A DNA stretch of 64,000 nucleotides from Desulfobulbaceae bacterium (lineage in GTDB: Bacteria > Desulfobacterota > Desulfobulbia > Desulfobulbales > Desulfurivibrionaceae), in contig SJBG01000006.1 in assembly GCA_004332195.1 (NCBI GenBank), forward strand, positions 1 to 64,000, in the 5' to 3' direction. Both the position numbers and the translations under genes were made by a program. The first letter of the stretch is position 1. Every line of letters begins with the position of its first letter. A model generated the notes under the pieces. It did no database searches, had not been told where the DNA came from, and saw only the letters and a list, made by a program, of their open reading frames with translations. Shown piece after piece: positions 1 to 8,867 of this stretch.

Positions 1-99
1 TGCTCAAAAAATTATCCTCGGAATATCAACCATATGCCTGCGGTAATTTTTTTTACGTGCCTTGATCTCGAACAAAATAGCTGATTTTTCAAGGTAGCC
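1..99 (+). repeat. MITE-like element, copy 1 (cut by window edge)
   Basis: Right-hand part of the dispersed element described at 7032-7207. It runs from the internal TGCTCAAAAAATTATCCTCG segment to the terminal repeat TTTTTCAAGGTAGCC; the left end lies outside the window. It sits downstream of katA (minus strand) and holds no gene of its own. Orientation is called plus because the terminus reading CAAGGTGGCC/CAAGGTAGCC is on the right. Confidence 0.8.
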
Positions 100-139
100 T
101 TACGTTATTAAATTACGCGAACCTTATCGCAAATCAACA

Positions 140-1591
140 TCAGGGAGTTTTACTCATGGCAATACCCAAAGCCTTGGCCACCCCCGCGCCGTAGACTGGA
201 TCGGCCCGATGACAATTACCGATGTGGCGAACCTTGATCTTTTCGGGGGCGTCACCCATCGCCCGGGCGGTATTGGCAAACAGAACCTGCTGCTGCTCGG
301 GGCTCATCAGACGGAAAAGGTTGCCCGGCTGAGAGTAATAATCGTCATCCTCACGATGATTCCAGTGGTCGGCGGCCCCATCAAGGCTCAAAGGAGGCTC
401 GGCAAAATCCGGCTGCTCTTGCCATTCGCCGTAACTGTTGGGCTCATACCCCAGAGTGCTGCCGTAGTTGCCGTCCACCCGCATGGCTCCGTCGCGATGA
501 AAAGCGTGCATGGGGCAACGCGACCGGTTGACCGGAATCAGGTTGTGATTAACCCCCAGGCGATAACGCTGAGCATCACCGTAGGAGAACAGTCGTCCTT
601 GCAGCATTTTGTCCGGTGAAAAGCTGATGCTGGGCACAACGTTGGTCGGATTAAAAGCCGACTGCTCGACCTCGGCAAAGTAATTTTTCGGGTTGCGATT
701 AAGTTCGAGAACCCCCACTTCGATCAGGGGATAATCCAAATGGGGCCACACTTTGGTGAGATCAAAGGGGTTGTAAGGGCAAGAGGATGCCTCTTTTTCC
801 GGCATGATCTGAACGTAAAAGGTCCAGCGGGGAAAGTCTTTGCGGGCAATGCTATCGTAAAGATCCCGCTGATGGCTTTCCCGGCATTTACCAACCGTCG
901 CCTCGGCCTCGGCGTCGGTAAGATTTTTAATGCCCTGCTGGGACTTGAAGTGAAACTTGACCCAGTAGCGTTCGTTAGCCGCGTTGATCAGGCTGAAGGT
1001 GTGGCTGCCGAATCCGTGCATATGACGGTAGGTGGCGGGAATTCCCCGATCACTCATGACGATGGTCACCTGGTGCAGGGCCTCCGGTAAGAGGGTCCAG
1101 AAATCCCAATTGTTTTTGGCACTGCGCAGGTTGGTTTCAGGGTCACGCTTGACGGCATGGTTGAGGTCGGGAAACTTCAAGGGGTCACGAAGAAAAAATA
1201 CCGGAGTATTGTTGCCCACCATGTCCCAGTTGCCCTCTTCCGTGTAAAATTTGACGGCAAAGCCCCGAATGTCGCGCTCGGCATCCGCCGCCCCCCGCTC
1301 TCCGGCCACGGTGGAAAAACGAAGAAACAAATCGGTCTGCTTGCCAATTTGGGAAAAAATTTTGGCCTTGGAATACTTGCTAATGTCATGAGTGACGGTG
1401 AAAGTTCCGTAGGCCCCGGAACCTTTGGCGTGCATCCGCCGCTCGGGAATAACCTCGCGGTCGAAGTGGGCGAGCTTTTCCAAAAACCAGACATCCTGGA
1501 GCAACATCGGCCCCCGGGGGCCGGCGGTCAGGACGTTCTGGTTGTCTGCAACGGGGGCTCCAGCGGCGGTTGTCAACTTTTTCTCGGACAT
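140..1591 (-). CDS. katA: Catalase (monofunctional heme catalase, small-subunit KatA type)
   Basis: Decomposes hydrogen peroxide to water and oxygen in the cytoplasm. The 483-residue length fits small-subunit clade-3 catalases. Visible family marks are the distal heme histidine H54 in [10 protein letters not shown], the active-site asparagine in VGNNTP (127-128), and the proximal heme tyrosine Y337 in [14 protein letters not shown]. The ATG is preceded by AAGGAGA at good spacing. It is divergent from the nth-xth fusion gene, so peroxide removal and oxidised-base repair share one intergenic region. A promoter with an inverted repeat lies upstream (1667-1696). No catalytic residue is missing. 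Confidence 0.96.
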   Translation of the reverse strand: MSEKKLTTAAGAPVADNQNVLTAGPRGPMLLQDVWFLEKLAHFDREVIPERRMHAKGSGAYGTFTVTHDISKYSKAKIFSQIGKQTDLFLRFSTVAGERGAADAERDIRGFAVKFYTEEGNWDMVGNNTPVFFLRDPLKFPDLNHAVKRDPETNLRSAKNNWDFWTLLPEALHQVTIVMSDRGIPATYRHMHGFGSHTFSLINAANERYWVKFHFKSQQGIKNLTDAEAEATVGKCRESHQRDLYDSIARKDFPRWTFYVQIMPEKEASSCPYNPFDLTKVWPHLDYPLIEVGVLELNRNPKNYFAEVEQSAFNPTNVVPSISFSPDKMLQGRLFSYGDAQRYRLGVNHNLIPVNRSRCPMHAFHRDGAMRVDGNYGSTLGYEPNSYGEWQEQPDFAEPPLSLDGAADHWNHREDDDYYSQPGNLFRLMSPEQQQVLFANTARAMGDAPEKIKVRHIGNCHRADPVYGAGVAKALGIAMSKTP

Positions 1592-1666
1592 TTTCGTTCT
1601 CCTTAAAAGTGGTTGATGTTTCAGTTATCGCTTAGTTGGCCTGACTGTTTTTAGTAATCACTATCA

Positions 1667-1695
1667 AATCTATCACTTGACATCTAGCCTGTCAA
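1667..1695 (-). promoter_or_regulatory. Predicted sigma-70 promoter of katA
   Basis: On the minus strand a perfect -35 hexamer TTGACA (1695-1690) is followed after 17 bases by TAGATT (1672-1667), a fair -10 match. Position and direction suit katA, leaving a 5' leader of roughly 70 bases. Confidence 0.5.
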
Positions 1696-1696
1696 G
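1676..1696. promoter_or_regulatory. Inverted repeat over the divergent katA / nth-xth promoters (operator candidate)
   Basis: CTTGACA-N7-TGTCAAG is a perfect 7-base inverted repeat. Each arm contains TTGACA, so both strands carry a -35 hexamer in the same 21 bp. A dimeric regulator bound here would cover both -35 elements. The sequence does not resemble the PerR or OxyR consensus known to me, so the regulator is unknown. Confidence 0.4.
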
Positions 1697-1754
1697 ATGT
1701 TTTTTCATCGTCGCTTGCAACGGAGGCTTTAACCTTAGCTTGAGATCGGTAAAA

Positions 1755-3284
1755 ATGACCAAATTTAAAATAAACGAGGCGATGGCCCGGCTGGAAGTCG
1801 AGGTCCCGCTATACCGGGTCCCGGTGGTGGACTTAATTGCGGTCCAGACCCGTGATCCCTACAAGGTGCTGGTGGCCGCCATGCTCTCGGCCCGCACCAA
1901 AGATGAAGTTACCGCCCCGGCCGCAGCCCGGCTTTTCGCCAAAGCCCCCAACCTGCAAAGTCTGGCCGCACTCTCTAAGGTAAAACTGGCCGGGATCATT
2001 TATCCGGTAGGTTTTTTCCGGGCTAAGGCCGGTTACTTAAGTCGGCTGCCGGGGGTTTTGGCCGAAGAGTTTGCCGGACAGATTCCGGCCACGGTAGAAG
2101 AGTTGATACGTCTGCCCGGGGTGGGACGTAAGACCGCCAACCTGGTGGTGGCGGTGGCATTTGAGCAACCGGCAATTTGCGTTGATACCCATGTTCATCG
2201 AATAATCAACATCTGGGGTTACGTGCAAACCACCACCCCCTTGGCCACCGAAATGGCCTTACGCGCCAACCTGCCGGGGCAATACTGGCGACGGATCAAT
2301 TCGCTGCTGGTCGCCTTCGGCCAGGAAATCTGCCGACCCATCGCCCCCCACTGCGACCGCTGTCCACTTGGCGATCTCTGCCCTCGCCTCGGGGTTAAGC
2401 CCCGCAAGCCGCCGAGCAACGATCTAACCGCGGTGGAACCCCCAAAAACAGGTCATCACCCCCCCCAAAGCCCGGAAATCCCGCGCTTGCCAAGTCCGAC
2501 CAACAAAGATGGCCAGACAAAGCGGATAAAACTGGTTTCCTGGAACGTCAACGGCCTGCGGGCCATCGCCAAAAAGGGCTTTAACCGGATCGTCCACGAA
2601 TTGGACGCGGATCTGCTGGCCCTGCAAGAGATCAAGGCCCACCCCGAGCAACTGCCGATAGAAATCCGGAAGCTGCCGGGCTATACGGCCTTCTGGCTGC
2701 CGGCCAAGCGTAAAGGGTACTCCGGCGTGGCAACCTACAGCCGCAAGGACCCGCTGCGGGTGATGTACGGAATGGCCAGAGATGAGCACGATCAAGAGGG
2801 ACGGGTGCTGACCCTGGAATTCGCCGATTTCTACCTGGTCAACGCCTATCTACCCAACGCCCAACCGGAACTGATCCGCCTGCCCTATAAACTCGACTTC
2901 TGTCGTCATTTTCTGGAATTCACCCACCGGCTGGCCAAAAATAAAAACGTGGTAATCTGCGGCGACCTCAACGTGGCCCACCGGGCAATTGATCTGGCCC
3001 GCCCCAAGGAAAACGAAAAAAGCCCCGGGTTCTCCCAAGAAGAAAGGGCCTGGATGGATCAGTTTCTGGCCACGGGCTTCATCGACACTTTCCGGATGTT
3101 TAATCAGGCGGGAGACAACTACACCTGGTGGAGCTACCGGGGGGGTGCTAGGAAACGCAACATCGGCTGGAGAATCGACTATTTCTGCATCGACACGGCG
3201 GGCCGCTCCAGGGTGCAGGCGGCCAACATTCGCCCGGAAATAACGGGATCGGATCACTGCCCGGTGGAGTTGATTATGGTCTGA
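1755..3284 (+). CDS. Fusion of endonuclease III (Nth) and exodeoxyribonuclease III (Xth)
   Basis: One uninterrupted ORF encodes two base-excision-repair enzymes. Residues ~1-215 (from the ATG at 1755) are Nth: helix-hairpin-helix LPGVGRKTA with catalytic K126, D144 in VDTHVHR, and a C-X6-C-X2-C-X5-C iron-sulfur loop (C193, C200, C203, C209). A proline-rich linker of ~40 residues follows. Residues ~257-509 are Xth/AP endonuclease: SWNVNGLRA, LLALQEIK (E292), CGDLNVAHRAID (D404, N406), IGWRIDYF and GSDHCP (D500, H501). Together they could remove an oxidised base and cut the AP site. The ORF is open from 1677, but 1677 lies in the promoter region. The ATG at 1755 fits the domain start; a TTG at 1740 behind GGAGG is the alternative. 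Confidence 0.93.
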   Translation: MTKFKINEAMARLEVEVPLYRVPVVDLIAVQTRDPYKVLVAAMLSARTKDEVTAPAAARLFAKAPNLQSLAALSKVKLAGIIYPVGFFRAKAGYLSRLPGVLAEEFAGQIPATVEELIRLPGVGRKTANLVVAVAFEQPAICVDTHVHRIINIWGYVQTTTPLATEMALRANLPGQYWRRINSLLVAFGQEICRPIAPHCDRCPLGDLCPRLGVKPRKPPSNDLTAVEPPKTGHHPPQSPEIPRLPSPTNKDGQTKRIKLVSWNVNGLRAIAKKGFNRIVHELDADLLALQEIKAHPEQLPIEIRKLPGYTAFWLPAKRKGYSGVATYSRKDPLRVMYGMARDEHDQEGRVLTLEFADFYLVNAYLPNAQPELIRLPYKLDFCRHFLEFTHRLAKNKNVVICGDLNVAHRAIDLARPKENEKSPGFSQEERAWMDQFLATGFIDTFRMFNQAGDNYTWWSYRGGARKRNIGWRIDYFCIDTAGRSRVQAANIRPEITGSDHCPVELIMV

Positions 3285-3287
3285 TTC

Positions 3288-3379
3288 CGGAATGTCGGAT
3301 CACTGTCCGGTGAAGCTGGTTATGGTCTGAGCGCGGAATGTCGGATCACTGTCCGGTGAAGCTGGTTATGGTCTGAGCG
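3288..3379 (+). repeat. Two 46-bp tandem copies of the 3' end of the nth-xth gene
   Basis: Just after the stop codon, a 46-bp unit (CGGAATGTCGGATCACTGTC... to ...GGTCTGAGCG) occurs twice, at 3288-3333 and 3334-3379, with identical sequence. Each unit resembles the last codons of the gene and would read SDHCPVKLVMV-stop, against SDHCPVELIMV in the gene. The units are therefore extra, slightly diverged copies of the gene's end. Confidence 0.9.
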
Positions 3380-3458
3380 CGGGCGGGGTAACTGCGCGCC
3401 AGGGCTATTAAATTTGGCGATTCAGGGCGGTAAAAGTTTACCGGCGCCTCAGCCTCGT

Positions 3459-4190
3459 TCATTTGGGCCCCCCGCAGCATAATGTGCTATGTGCGACCAG
3501 CCAGGCTTGCAGTTCCTCGGCCAAGACTTGTAGGGCCAGGCGATGGGCGGCGACCCCGCCGGCGGCATCAAGGCTGGGGGCCTCCCGGCTGATCGCAAAC
3601 TGCCGACGCGCGATGGTCCCGCCCCGTTTTTCGCTGCACCGCAATTCGGCCTGAACCTGCAAAAGACTGTAACTGTGCTGCTCGGTGACAAAAACCTGGA
3701 TAAATTCATCCAGATGAAGCCTGAGATAGTAAGGCGCGGCCGTGACCTTCCTCCCAACGTGGTCTTGAACGCCGGGATCGACCACCGCGACGGCGATAAA
3801 GTGGCGCTCTAAGGCCACGGCAATCATCTCCGTCGGCGCCGCCACCCAACGACTTGCCCGGTACGCGCGGCGATGATCACCATCTCGATAGTCCAAGCGA
3901 TAATGCATGGCCCGGCTTTGCAGCCAGGAGGGGGCAATTACTACCAGACGTAGCGGCCGCAGCGCCTGGTGGCCGGCCGCCCTTTGAGTATCCGCGGCAT
4001 CGGCGACTACCTGGCGCTCCTCGCGTGTCGCCACGGTTGCGAGCAAACGCAACTCAAAAATTGCCGCCTGCGGGGGGGCGACGAGCAGGCCGCAGCCACT
4101 GACGGCGGCAGCGACAAACAACAATACTGGTAATCCGATTAACCGGATACGCAGGTATTTCATGCTTTGGGGCTCACTTTTTAGATTCAT
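3459..4190 (-). CDS. ABC-type transport auxiliary lipoprotein (PqiC/DUF330-like)
   Basis: A predicted outer-membrane lipoprotein that probably works with the Mla-type transporter encoded just upstream. The N-terminus has a hydrophobic stretch (GLPVLLFVAAAVSGCG) with the lipobox cysteine near residue 33. The ~240-residue length and the position directly after mlaD (9-bp gap) match the auxiliary lipoproteins found with MCE transporters. Internal similarity to the family is only judged by eye. The start is uncertain: ATG at 4190 or at 4163, which would give a more typical signal peptide. Neither has a strong ribosome-binding site. Confidence 0.7.
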   Translation of the reverse strand: MNLKSEPQSMKYLRIRLIGLPVLLFVAAAVSGCGLLVAPPQAAIFELRLLATVATREERQVVADAADTQRAAGHQALRPLRLVVIAPSWLQSRAMHYRLDYRDGDHRRAYRASRWVAAPTEMIAVALERHFIAVAVVDPGVQDHVGRKVTAAPYYLRLHLDEFIQVFVTEQHSYSLLQVQAELRCSEKRGGTIARRQFAISREAPSLDAAGGVAAHRLALQVLAEELQAWLVAHSTLCCGGPK

Positions 4191-4199
4191 CTCTGGGGC

Positions 4200-5144
4200 T
4201 TACCTTTCTCCCGGTCCGGGTTCCGGTTGCGCCCGGCCTCGTAGAATGATCCGGGGATCGTTCTCAATATCTTCAAGCAAACGCTCAAGACGTCGGGTTC
4301 CGCTGCTTAATTCCTCAAGCAAACGATCCACTCGCGGCAGGGTATCATCAGCCAGGTAATCTCCGGTCTTGCGCCAGCCGTCGCCGACCTCGTCCACCCT
4401 GGTGGCGATCAGCTCGCTCATCTCCTCAAGGGTTGCCAGCAGTGTCCGCAATTCCTGAAACGCCGGTACGGCTTCAGCCCCCGCCTGCTCAAAACTGGTC
4501 AGCAGCCCCGTTAGCCGGGCCTGGTTTTTCGGCCCGACCAACTCTTGCAGGGCGCTCAGGGTAGTCGACATCTCTTCCAGCCCCTGATCCACTCCGTCGG
4601 CAACGGCGTCCAGTTTGACCAAAATATCCGCAAAACGCCCTCGGTTTTCCTCGGAGAGCAAGGCGTTCAGGTAACTGGTAGTGGTGTTAATCCCCAGCAG
4701 GGCCTGAAAGGTGGCCTCGGCAATCCGGGTGATGACGCTGGGTTCCAGGGGCAAACGGGGCGGCCGACCTGAGACCTCCACCAGCGGCCGAAGATCATCA
4801 CCAAAGTCATCAAGTTGAATAAAGCCAATCCCGGTCACCCCCATACTGTCCAGCGTGGCGCTGGTCCCCCGAGTTATGGGGAGGTCTGCTCTGATGCTGA
4901 TGGTGACCAAGATGTTGCGCGGGTCTTCAGGATCCAGGCGGATCGCGGTAACCCGGCCCGCTACCATGCCCCGAAACCGGACTCCGGCATGGACATTAAG
5001 GGTGCCGACATTTCCCTGGGTGACTAAGATATAGTCGCGGGTGATTTCACGATTATCACCAAACCACCAGATAACCGCAAACAAGGCCGATCCCATTACC
5101 AGAGCAAAAAGACCGGCAGCTAAGGCATAACTGCGATTTTCCAT
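4200..5144 (-). CDS. mlaD: MlaD-type MCE-domain lipid-transport protein
   Basis: Membrane-anchored periplasmic substrate-binding subunit of an Mla/MCE phospholipid transporter. A single N-terminal membrane segment (residues ~8-28) is followed by the MCE domain (~35-115), with the typical VHAGVRFRGMVAGRVTAI and GVTGIGFIQL stretches. The C-terminal half is a long helical region with repeated LEEM and LLEEL segments, as in longer MlaD relatives. It follows mlaE and mlaF in the same direction and precedes the lipoprotein gene, forming a four-gene operon. mlaC and a separate mlaB are absent. Confidence 0.92.
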   Translation of the reverse strand: MENRSYALAAGLFALVMGSALFAVIWWFGDNREITRDYILVTQGNVGTLNVHAGVRFRGMVAGRVTAIRLDPEDPRNILVTISIRADLPITRGTSATLDSMGVTGIGFIQLDDFGDDLRPLVEVSGRPPRLPLEPSVITRIAEATFQALLGINTTTSYLNALLSEENRGRFADILVKLDAVADGVDQGLEEMSTTLSALQELVGPKNQARLTGLLTSFEQAGAEAVPAFQELRTLLATLEEMSELIATRVDEVGDGWRKTGDYLADDTLPRVDRLLEELSSGTRRLERLLEDIENDPRIILRGRAQPEPGPGER

Positions 5145-5168
5145 CCATCTTTCTCCCGCTGAAACCCC

Positions 5169-5921
5169 TCAGCCGCGCTTTGAGAAAAGCTGAAAAAAAC
5201 TTTGAATAAAAGGGTGATCCAGCTTCATGGTTTCTTCCAGCGAGACTGCGCTGACAATCCGCCGATCGGCCAGCACCGCCACTCGACCAGCCAGGGCCAG
5301 CAGGGTGGAGACATCGTGAGTTACCAGCACCACGGTAATTCCCAGTTGACGGTGCAGGCGACGAACCAGGGCGACGAAGGAGGTACTGCGATCAGGATCA
5401 AGCCCGGCGGTGGGTTCATCAAGCAACAAAAGCTCCGGCTCCAGGGCCAAGGCCCGGGCCAGAGCCACCCGTCGGCTCATCCCTCCCGATAATTGAGCCG
5501 GCATCAGCAAAGCGTGTTCCGGCTCCAGCTCCACCATCGCCAGCTTGTAGGCCACCAGAGCCTGAATTTCCTCCTCTTCCAGCGCCTTAAGCTCCCGCAG
5601 GGGAAAGGCGATATTATCTCTGACGTTAAAGGCGGAAAACAAGGCCCCTTGCTGAAAAAGCACGCCGAAACGACGGCGGCGGACCTGCTGTTCCAGGTAG
5701 TTACCGGCAAACAGAGGCTCGCCAAACAAAAACACCTCGCCGGCAGCGGGCCGATGCAATCCGATGATATGGCGCAAAAGCGTGGTCTTGCCACTGCCTG
5801 AGCCGCCCACCAGGGCGACAATATCGTCGGCCATGATGTCCAAATCAACCCCGTTCAGCACCAGGTTATCCCCGAAACGGCTGATCAGTCCCCGCAGCGC
5901 CACCACCTTTTTGGGGTTCAT
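5169..5921 (-). CDS. mlaF: MlaF-type ATP-binding protein
   Basis: Cytoplasmic ATPase of the Mla transporter. Walker A is GGSGSGKTT (39-47), the signature is LSGGMSRR, Walker B is LLLLDEPTAGLDP, and a switch histidine lies in LVTHD. The start overlaps the mlaE stop by 4 bases (ATGA), implying translational coupling. The product should pair with the MlaE permease encoded upstream. Confidence 0.94.
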   Translation of the reverse strand: MNPKKVVALRGLISRFGDNLVLNGVDLDIMADDIVALVGGSGSGKTTLLRHIIGLHRPAAGEVFLFGEPLFAGNYLEQQVRRRRFGVLFQQGALFSAFNVRDNIAFPLRELKALEEEEIQALVAYKLAMVELEPEHALLMPAQLSGGMSRRVALARALALEPELLLLDEPTAGLDPDRSTSFVALVRRLHRQLGITVVLVTHDVSTLLALAGRVAVLADRRIVSAVSLEETMKLDHPFIQSFFQLFSKRG

Positions 5922-7024
5922 AAGGGCATGCCGATATTCCGTATCGCCACGGCAATCACCGCATTCACCAAAATCACCAGGGTGATGGCGGTAACCACCG
6001 AAGCGGTGGTGTTTGCCGCCAGGCTTTCAGTGTTGGGCCGAATGCGCAAACCAAAATGACAGGCCACCAAGGCAATCAATAAACCAAAAATCGCCCCTTT
6101 ACCCAGGCCGATATAAAGATTGGCCACCGGCACCACCTGGGGCAGGCTTTCAAAAAAAAAGGCGTAACTCATTCCCAACTGGATTTTGGCTGACACCATC
6201 CCGCCCAACAGGGCCACCGCCGAGGTCCAGAGGACCAGCAGGGGCATAGCCAAAGTCAAAGCCAAAACTTTGGGCAGGAGCAGGCGCAGCGAGAGCGAGA
6301 TCCCCATCGCCGCCAGAGCGTCGAGTTCTTCGGTGACCCGCATTACCCCCAACTGCGCGGTCATTGCCGAGCCGGACCGACCAGCCACCAGCAGGGCCAG
6401 CAGCACCGGCCCCAACTCCCGAATGATCCCCAAACCCAGAATATCGACCAGCAAGGCCTCGGCCCCAAAAATTCTGAGCTGCATCGCCGAAAGATAGGAA
6501 AGCACCACTCCGACCAAAAAACCGACCAGGGCCGCCACCGGCATCGCCTGCACCCCAACCTTATAAAAGTTGGCGGATATTTCCTTAAGTGGCCACTGCC
6601 GGGGACGAGAAAGCAGAAAAAAAAGATCGAGCCAGAGTCGGCCAAACAGCGTGACAAAATCAACCAACTGGCGAAAAAAGGAGAGCAGGATCACCCCCAG
6701 GATGATCAAGATACCCTGGAGGCCGAAGGCGACGGGGCGGGGTAACAGGGCGCCGCTCTTTTCCGCCACGGCGGTGATGATGGCCCGCAACTCTTCACTT
6801 ATTTCCAGGTTTTGCGGCCAGTTGCAACGCCATCCCCGCCATAAGAGCATCGCGCCAAAACTATCGAGACGCTCTATTTTCGTCAACCGCCAAAAGGACC
6901 GAATCGGCACGGTCGCCAGTTGCCGACGGATTTGCCCAAGATGCGGCGTTAATTCCCGCAAAGTCCAAGCGCCGGCTAAAATCAAACCACCATCGGGGTC
7001 AAACTGCAAACGTGGAGTTTTCAT
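5918..7024 (-). CDS. mlaE: MlaE-type permease with N-terminal STAS-like (MlaB-like) domain
   Basis: Inner-membrane permease of the MCE transporter. Residues ~1-95 resemble a STAS domain, including LTKIERLDSFGAMLLWRG. This could replace the separate MlaB seen in enterobacteria. The rest is the permease with the conserved LGIIRELGPVLLALLVAGRSG and GVMRVTEELDAL region. The upstream MITE copy ends four bases before the TSD-adjacent start region, and its terminal CAAGGTAGCC lies just upstream of the ATG. It is the first gene of the mla operon. Confidence 0.93.
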   Translation of the reverse strand: MKTPRLQFDPDGGLILAGAWTLRELTPHLGQIRRQLATVPIRSFWRLTKIERLDSFGAMLLWRGWRCNWPQNLEISEELRAIITAVAEKSGALLPRPVAFGLQGILIILGVILLSFFRQLVDFVTLFGRLWLDLFFLLSRPRQWPLKEISANFYKVGVQAMPVAALVGFLVGVVLSYLSAMQLRIFGAEALLVDILGLGIIRELGPVLLALLVAGRSGSAMTAQLGVMRVTEELDALAAMGISLSLRLLLPKVLALTLAMPLLVLWTSAVALLGGMVSAKIQLGMSYAFFFESLPQVVPVANLYIGLGKGAIFGLLIALVACHFGLRIRPNTESLAANTTASVVTAITLVILVNAVIAVAIRNIGMPL

Positions 7025-7031
7025 AGCTTCA

Positions 7032-7207
7032 GGCTACCTTGAAAAATTAGCTATTTTGTTCGAGTTTACGGCATGCGAAAAAAAAATGGTTGACCGATGC
7101 CGGTCAACAAGGGAACTTATTACCGCAGGCATCTGGTTGATATTCCGAGGATATTTTTTTGAGCATAGCGCAGAAATCGGGCGAAAGAGCAATTTTTCAA
7201 GGTGGCC
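7032..7207 (-). repeat. MITE-like element, copy 2 (complete, with 33-bp hairpin module)
   Basis: A complete 176-bp copy. The termini are GGCTACCTTGAAAAATTAGC on the left and the inverted counterpart ATTTTTCAAGGTGGCC on the right. It is flanked by perfect 4-bp direct repeats TTCA (7028-7031 and 7208-7211). It carries the 33-bp module with stem TTGACCG-ATGC-CGGTCAA at 7087-7119. It separates purK from mlaE. No ORF of convincing length is inside, so it would need a transposase from elsewhere. Confidence 0.85.
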
Positions 7208-7226
7208 TTCAGCTACCGGATCAGGG

Positions 7227-8363
7227 TCACCCCGGTTGAATCCCTTTTTTTTCGCCAACGGTCAATTGCAAATCTTCCAGGCCTAGATCTTTTTGGAAAA
7301 ACAAATCGGCCAGGGCCGCCGGCAAATTCGCCGAGGACGGCAGGCGCAGGGTGGCATGCCCCACCTTACGTCCCGGGGCCGGAGATTTACCGTAAGCGTG
7401 ATAGTGCAGATAAGGATATTTTAGTAGCGGGGCAAGCGGCGGCAACTCACCAATGAAATTAATCATCGCCGATTGCCCCCAAAGATCAGGGGCTCCCAAA
7501 GGCCAACCTAAAATAGCCCGCAGATGATTGGCAAACTGGCAGGTTTCGGCCCCCTCAATGCTCCAGTGGCCGGAATTGTGGACCCGGGGGGCGATTTCAT
7601 TAGCCACCAGGCGATCCCCAACCTGAAAAAACTCGAAGGCCAGAACTCCGACATAGGCAAAGTGCTCCAGCACCCGCCGGGTGTACTCTTCGGCCTTAAG
7701 CTGCATGGGATCAGCGACGCAAGCCAGGGAAAGCCGCAAAATGCCATCCCTGTGGGTGTTTTCCGCCAGCGGATAAAAAGCCATGCCGCCGTCGCCACCA
7801 CGCGCCGCCACCAGCGACACTTCCCGCTCAAAGGGGATTAAGGCCTCTAAAATCAACGGGGCCGTGCCCAGGGCGGTCCAGGCGGCATCCAGATCCCCAG
7901 GCCGACGCAAAATGACCTGCCCCTTGCCGTCGTAGCCAAGACATCGGGTCTTCAGCACCGCCGGCAAACCCAGAGAGGCCACCGCTGCGGTCAAATCTTC
8001 TCGCCGATCCACCACCAGGTAATCCGGAGTGGGGATATCAAGTTTGCGGAAACACTCCTTTTCCCGCAGCCGATCCTGGGCCGTCTTCAGCACCGGCGGC
8101 CGGGGAAAAACATCGACGAGGGCGGCCAGAAACTCCATGGTCGCCACCGGGACATTTTCAAATTCAAAGGTGACCAAGTCCACCCGGTCGGCCAGGGCCG
8201 CCAAGGCTTGCCAGTCGTCAAAGGCGGCCGTGGTCAGGGGCGCGACCTGAGCACCGCAGGCCCGGGGGTTAGGATCAAACATTTCAAACCGTAAACCCAA
8301 AGGATAACCGGCCATGACCAGCATCCGACCCAGTTGACCGGCCCCGATGATCCCTACCTTCAT
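7227..8363 (-). CDS. purK: N5-carboxyaminoimidazole ribonucleotide synthase
   Basis: ATP-grasp enzyme of purine biosynthesis that carboxylates AIR to N5-CAIR for PurE. It begins with the nucleotide-binding [16 protein letters not shown] and contains [20 protein letters not shown] and the ATP-grasp [17 protein letters not shown] motif. The 378-residue length is usual. The ATG overlaps the purE stop by four bases, so purE and purK form a coupled pair. Confidence 0.96.
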   Translation of the reverse strand: MKVGIIGAGQLGRMLVMAGYPLGLRFEMFDPNPRACGAQVAPLTTAAFDDWQALAALADRVDLVTFEFENVPVATMEFLAALVDVFPRPPVLKTAQDRLREKECFRKLDIPTPDYLVVDRREDLTAAVASLGLPAVLKTRCLGYDGKGQVILRRPGDLDAAWTALGTAPLILEALIPFEREVSLVAARGGDGGMAFYPLAENTHRDGILRLSLACVADPMQLKAEEYTRRVLEHFAYVGVLAFEFFQVGDRLVANEIAPRVHNSGHWSIEGAETCQFANHLRAILGWPLGAPDLWGQSAMINFIGELPPLAPLLKYPYLHYHAYGKSPAPGRKVGHATLRLPSSANLPAALADLFFQKDLGLEDLQLTVGEKKGIQPG

Positions 8364-8866
8364 GTTTTGCGCCCCACCGGCAAACGAGGATCGGAATCGG
8401 CCAACACCGCCACCGTTTGCTCCCGCCGGAAATCCTCCAGGGTTTTGGCCACCGCCTCATACTTGTTGGCCAAAATGGCGGCGGCCAACAGCGCGGCATT
8501 CTTGGCCCCGGCCGGGCCAATGGCCAAAGTGCCCACCGGAATTCCGCCCGGCATCTGGACGATCGACAGCAGTGAATCCAGACCGTTGAGAGCTTGGGAC
8601 TGCACCGGCACTCCCAGCACCGGCAAAGAGCAACGGGCCGCCACCATCCCGGGCAGATGGGCCGCCCCGCCGGCCCCGGCGATGATCACTTCCAGGCCGC
8701 GAGCTTTGGCGCCTGCGGCGTACGCAAACAACAGCTCCGGGGTTCGGTGGGCCGAAACCACCCGGACCTCATTGGTAATTCCCAGTTGCTCCAAGGTCGC
8801 AACAGCATGCCGCATGGTTTCCCAATCGCTGCGCGACCCCATTATTACTCCAACCAAAGCGTTCAC
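8360..8866 (-). CDS. purE: N5-carboxyaminoimidazole ribonucleotide mutase
   Basis: Converts N5-CAIR to CAIR in purine synthesis. Class I PurE marks are [11 protein letters not shown] at the N-terminus, [10 protein letters not shown] and [12 protein letters not shown]. It starts with GTG (8866-8864), one base after the adk stop. The GTG is chosen because the conserved VGVIMGS segment precedes the first ATG. It is co-directional with adk and purK. Confidence 0.95.
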   Translation of the reverse strand: MNALVGVIMGSRSDWETMRHAVATLEQLGITNEVRVVSAHRTPELLFAYAAGAKARGLEVIIAGAGGAAHLPGMVAARCSLPVLGVPVQSQALNGLDSLLSIVQMPGGIPVGTLAIGPAGAKNAALLAAAILANKYEAVAKTLEDFRREQTVAVLADSDPRLPVGRKT

Positions 8867-8867
8867 C

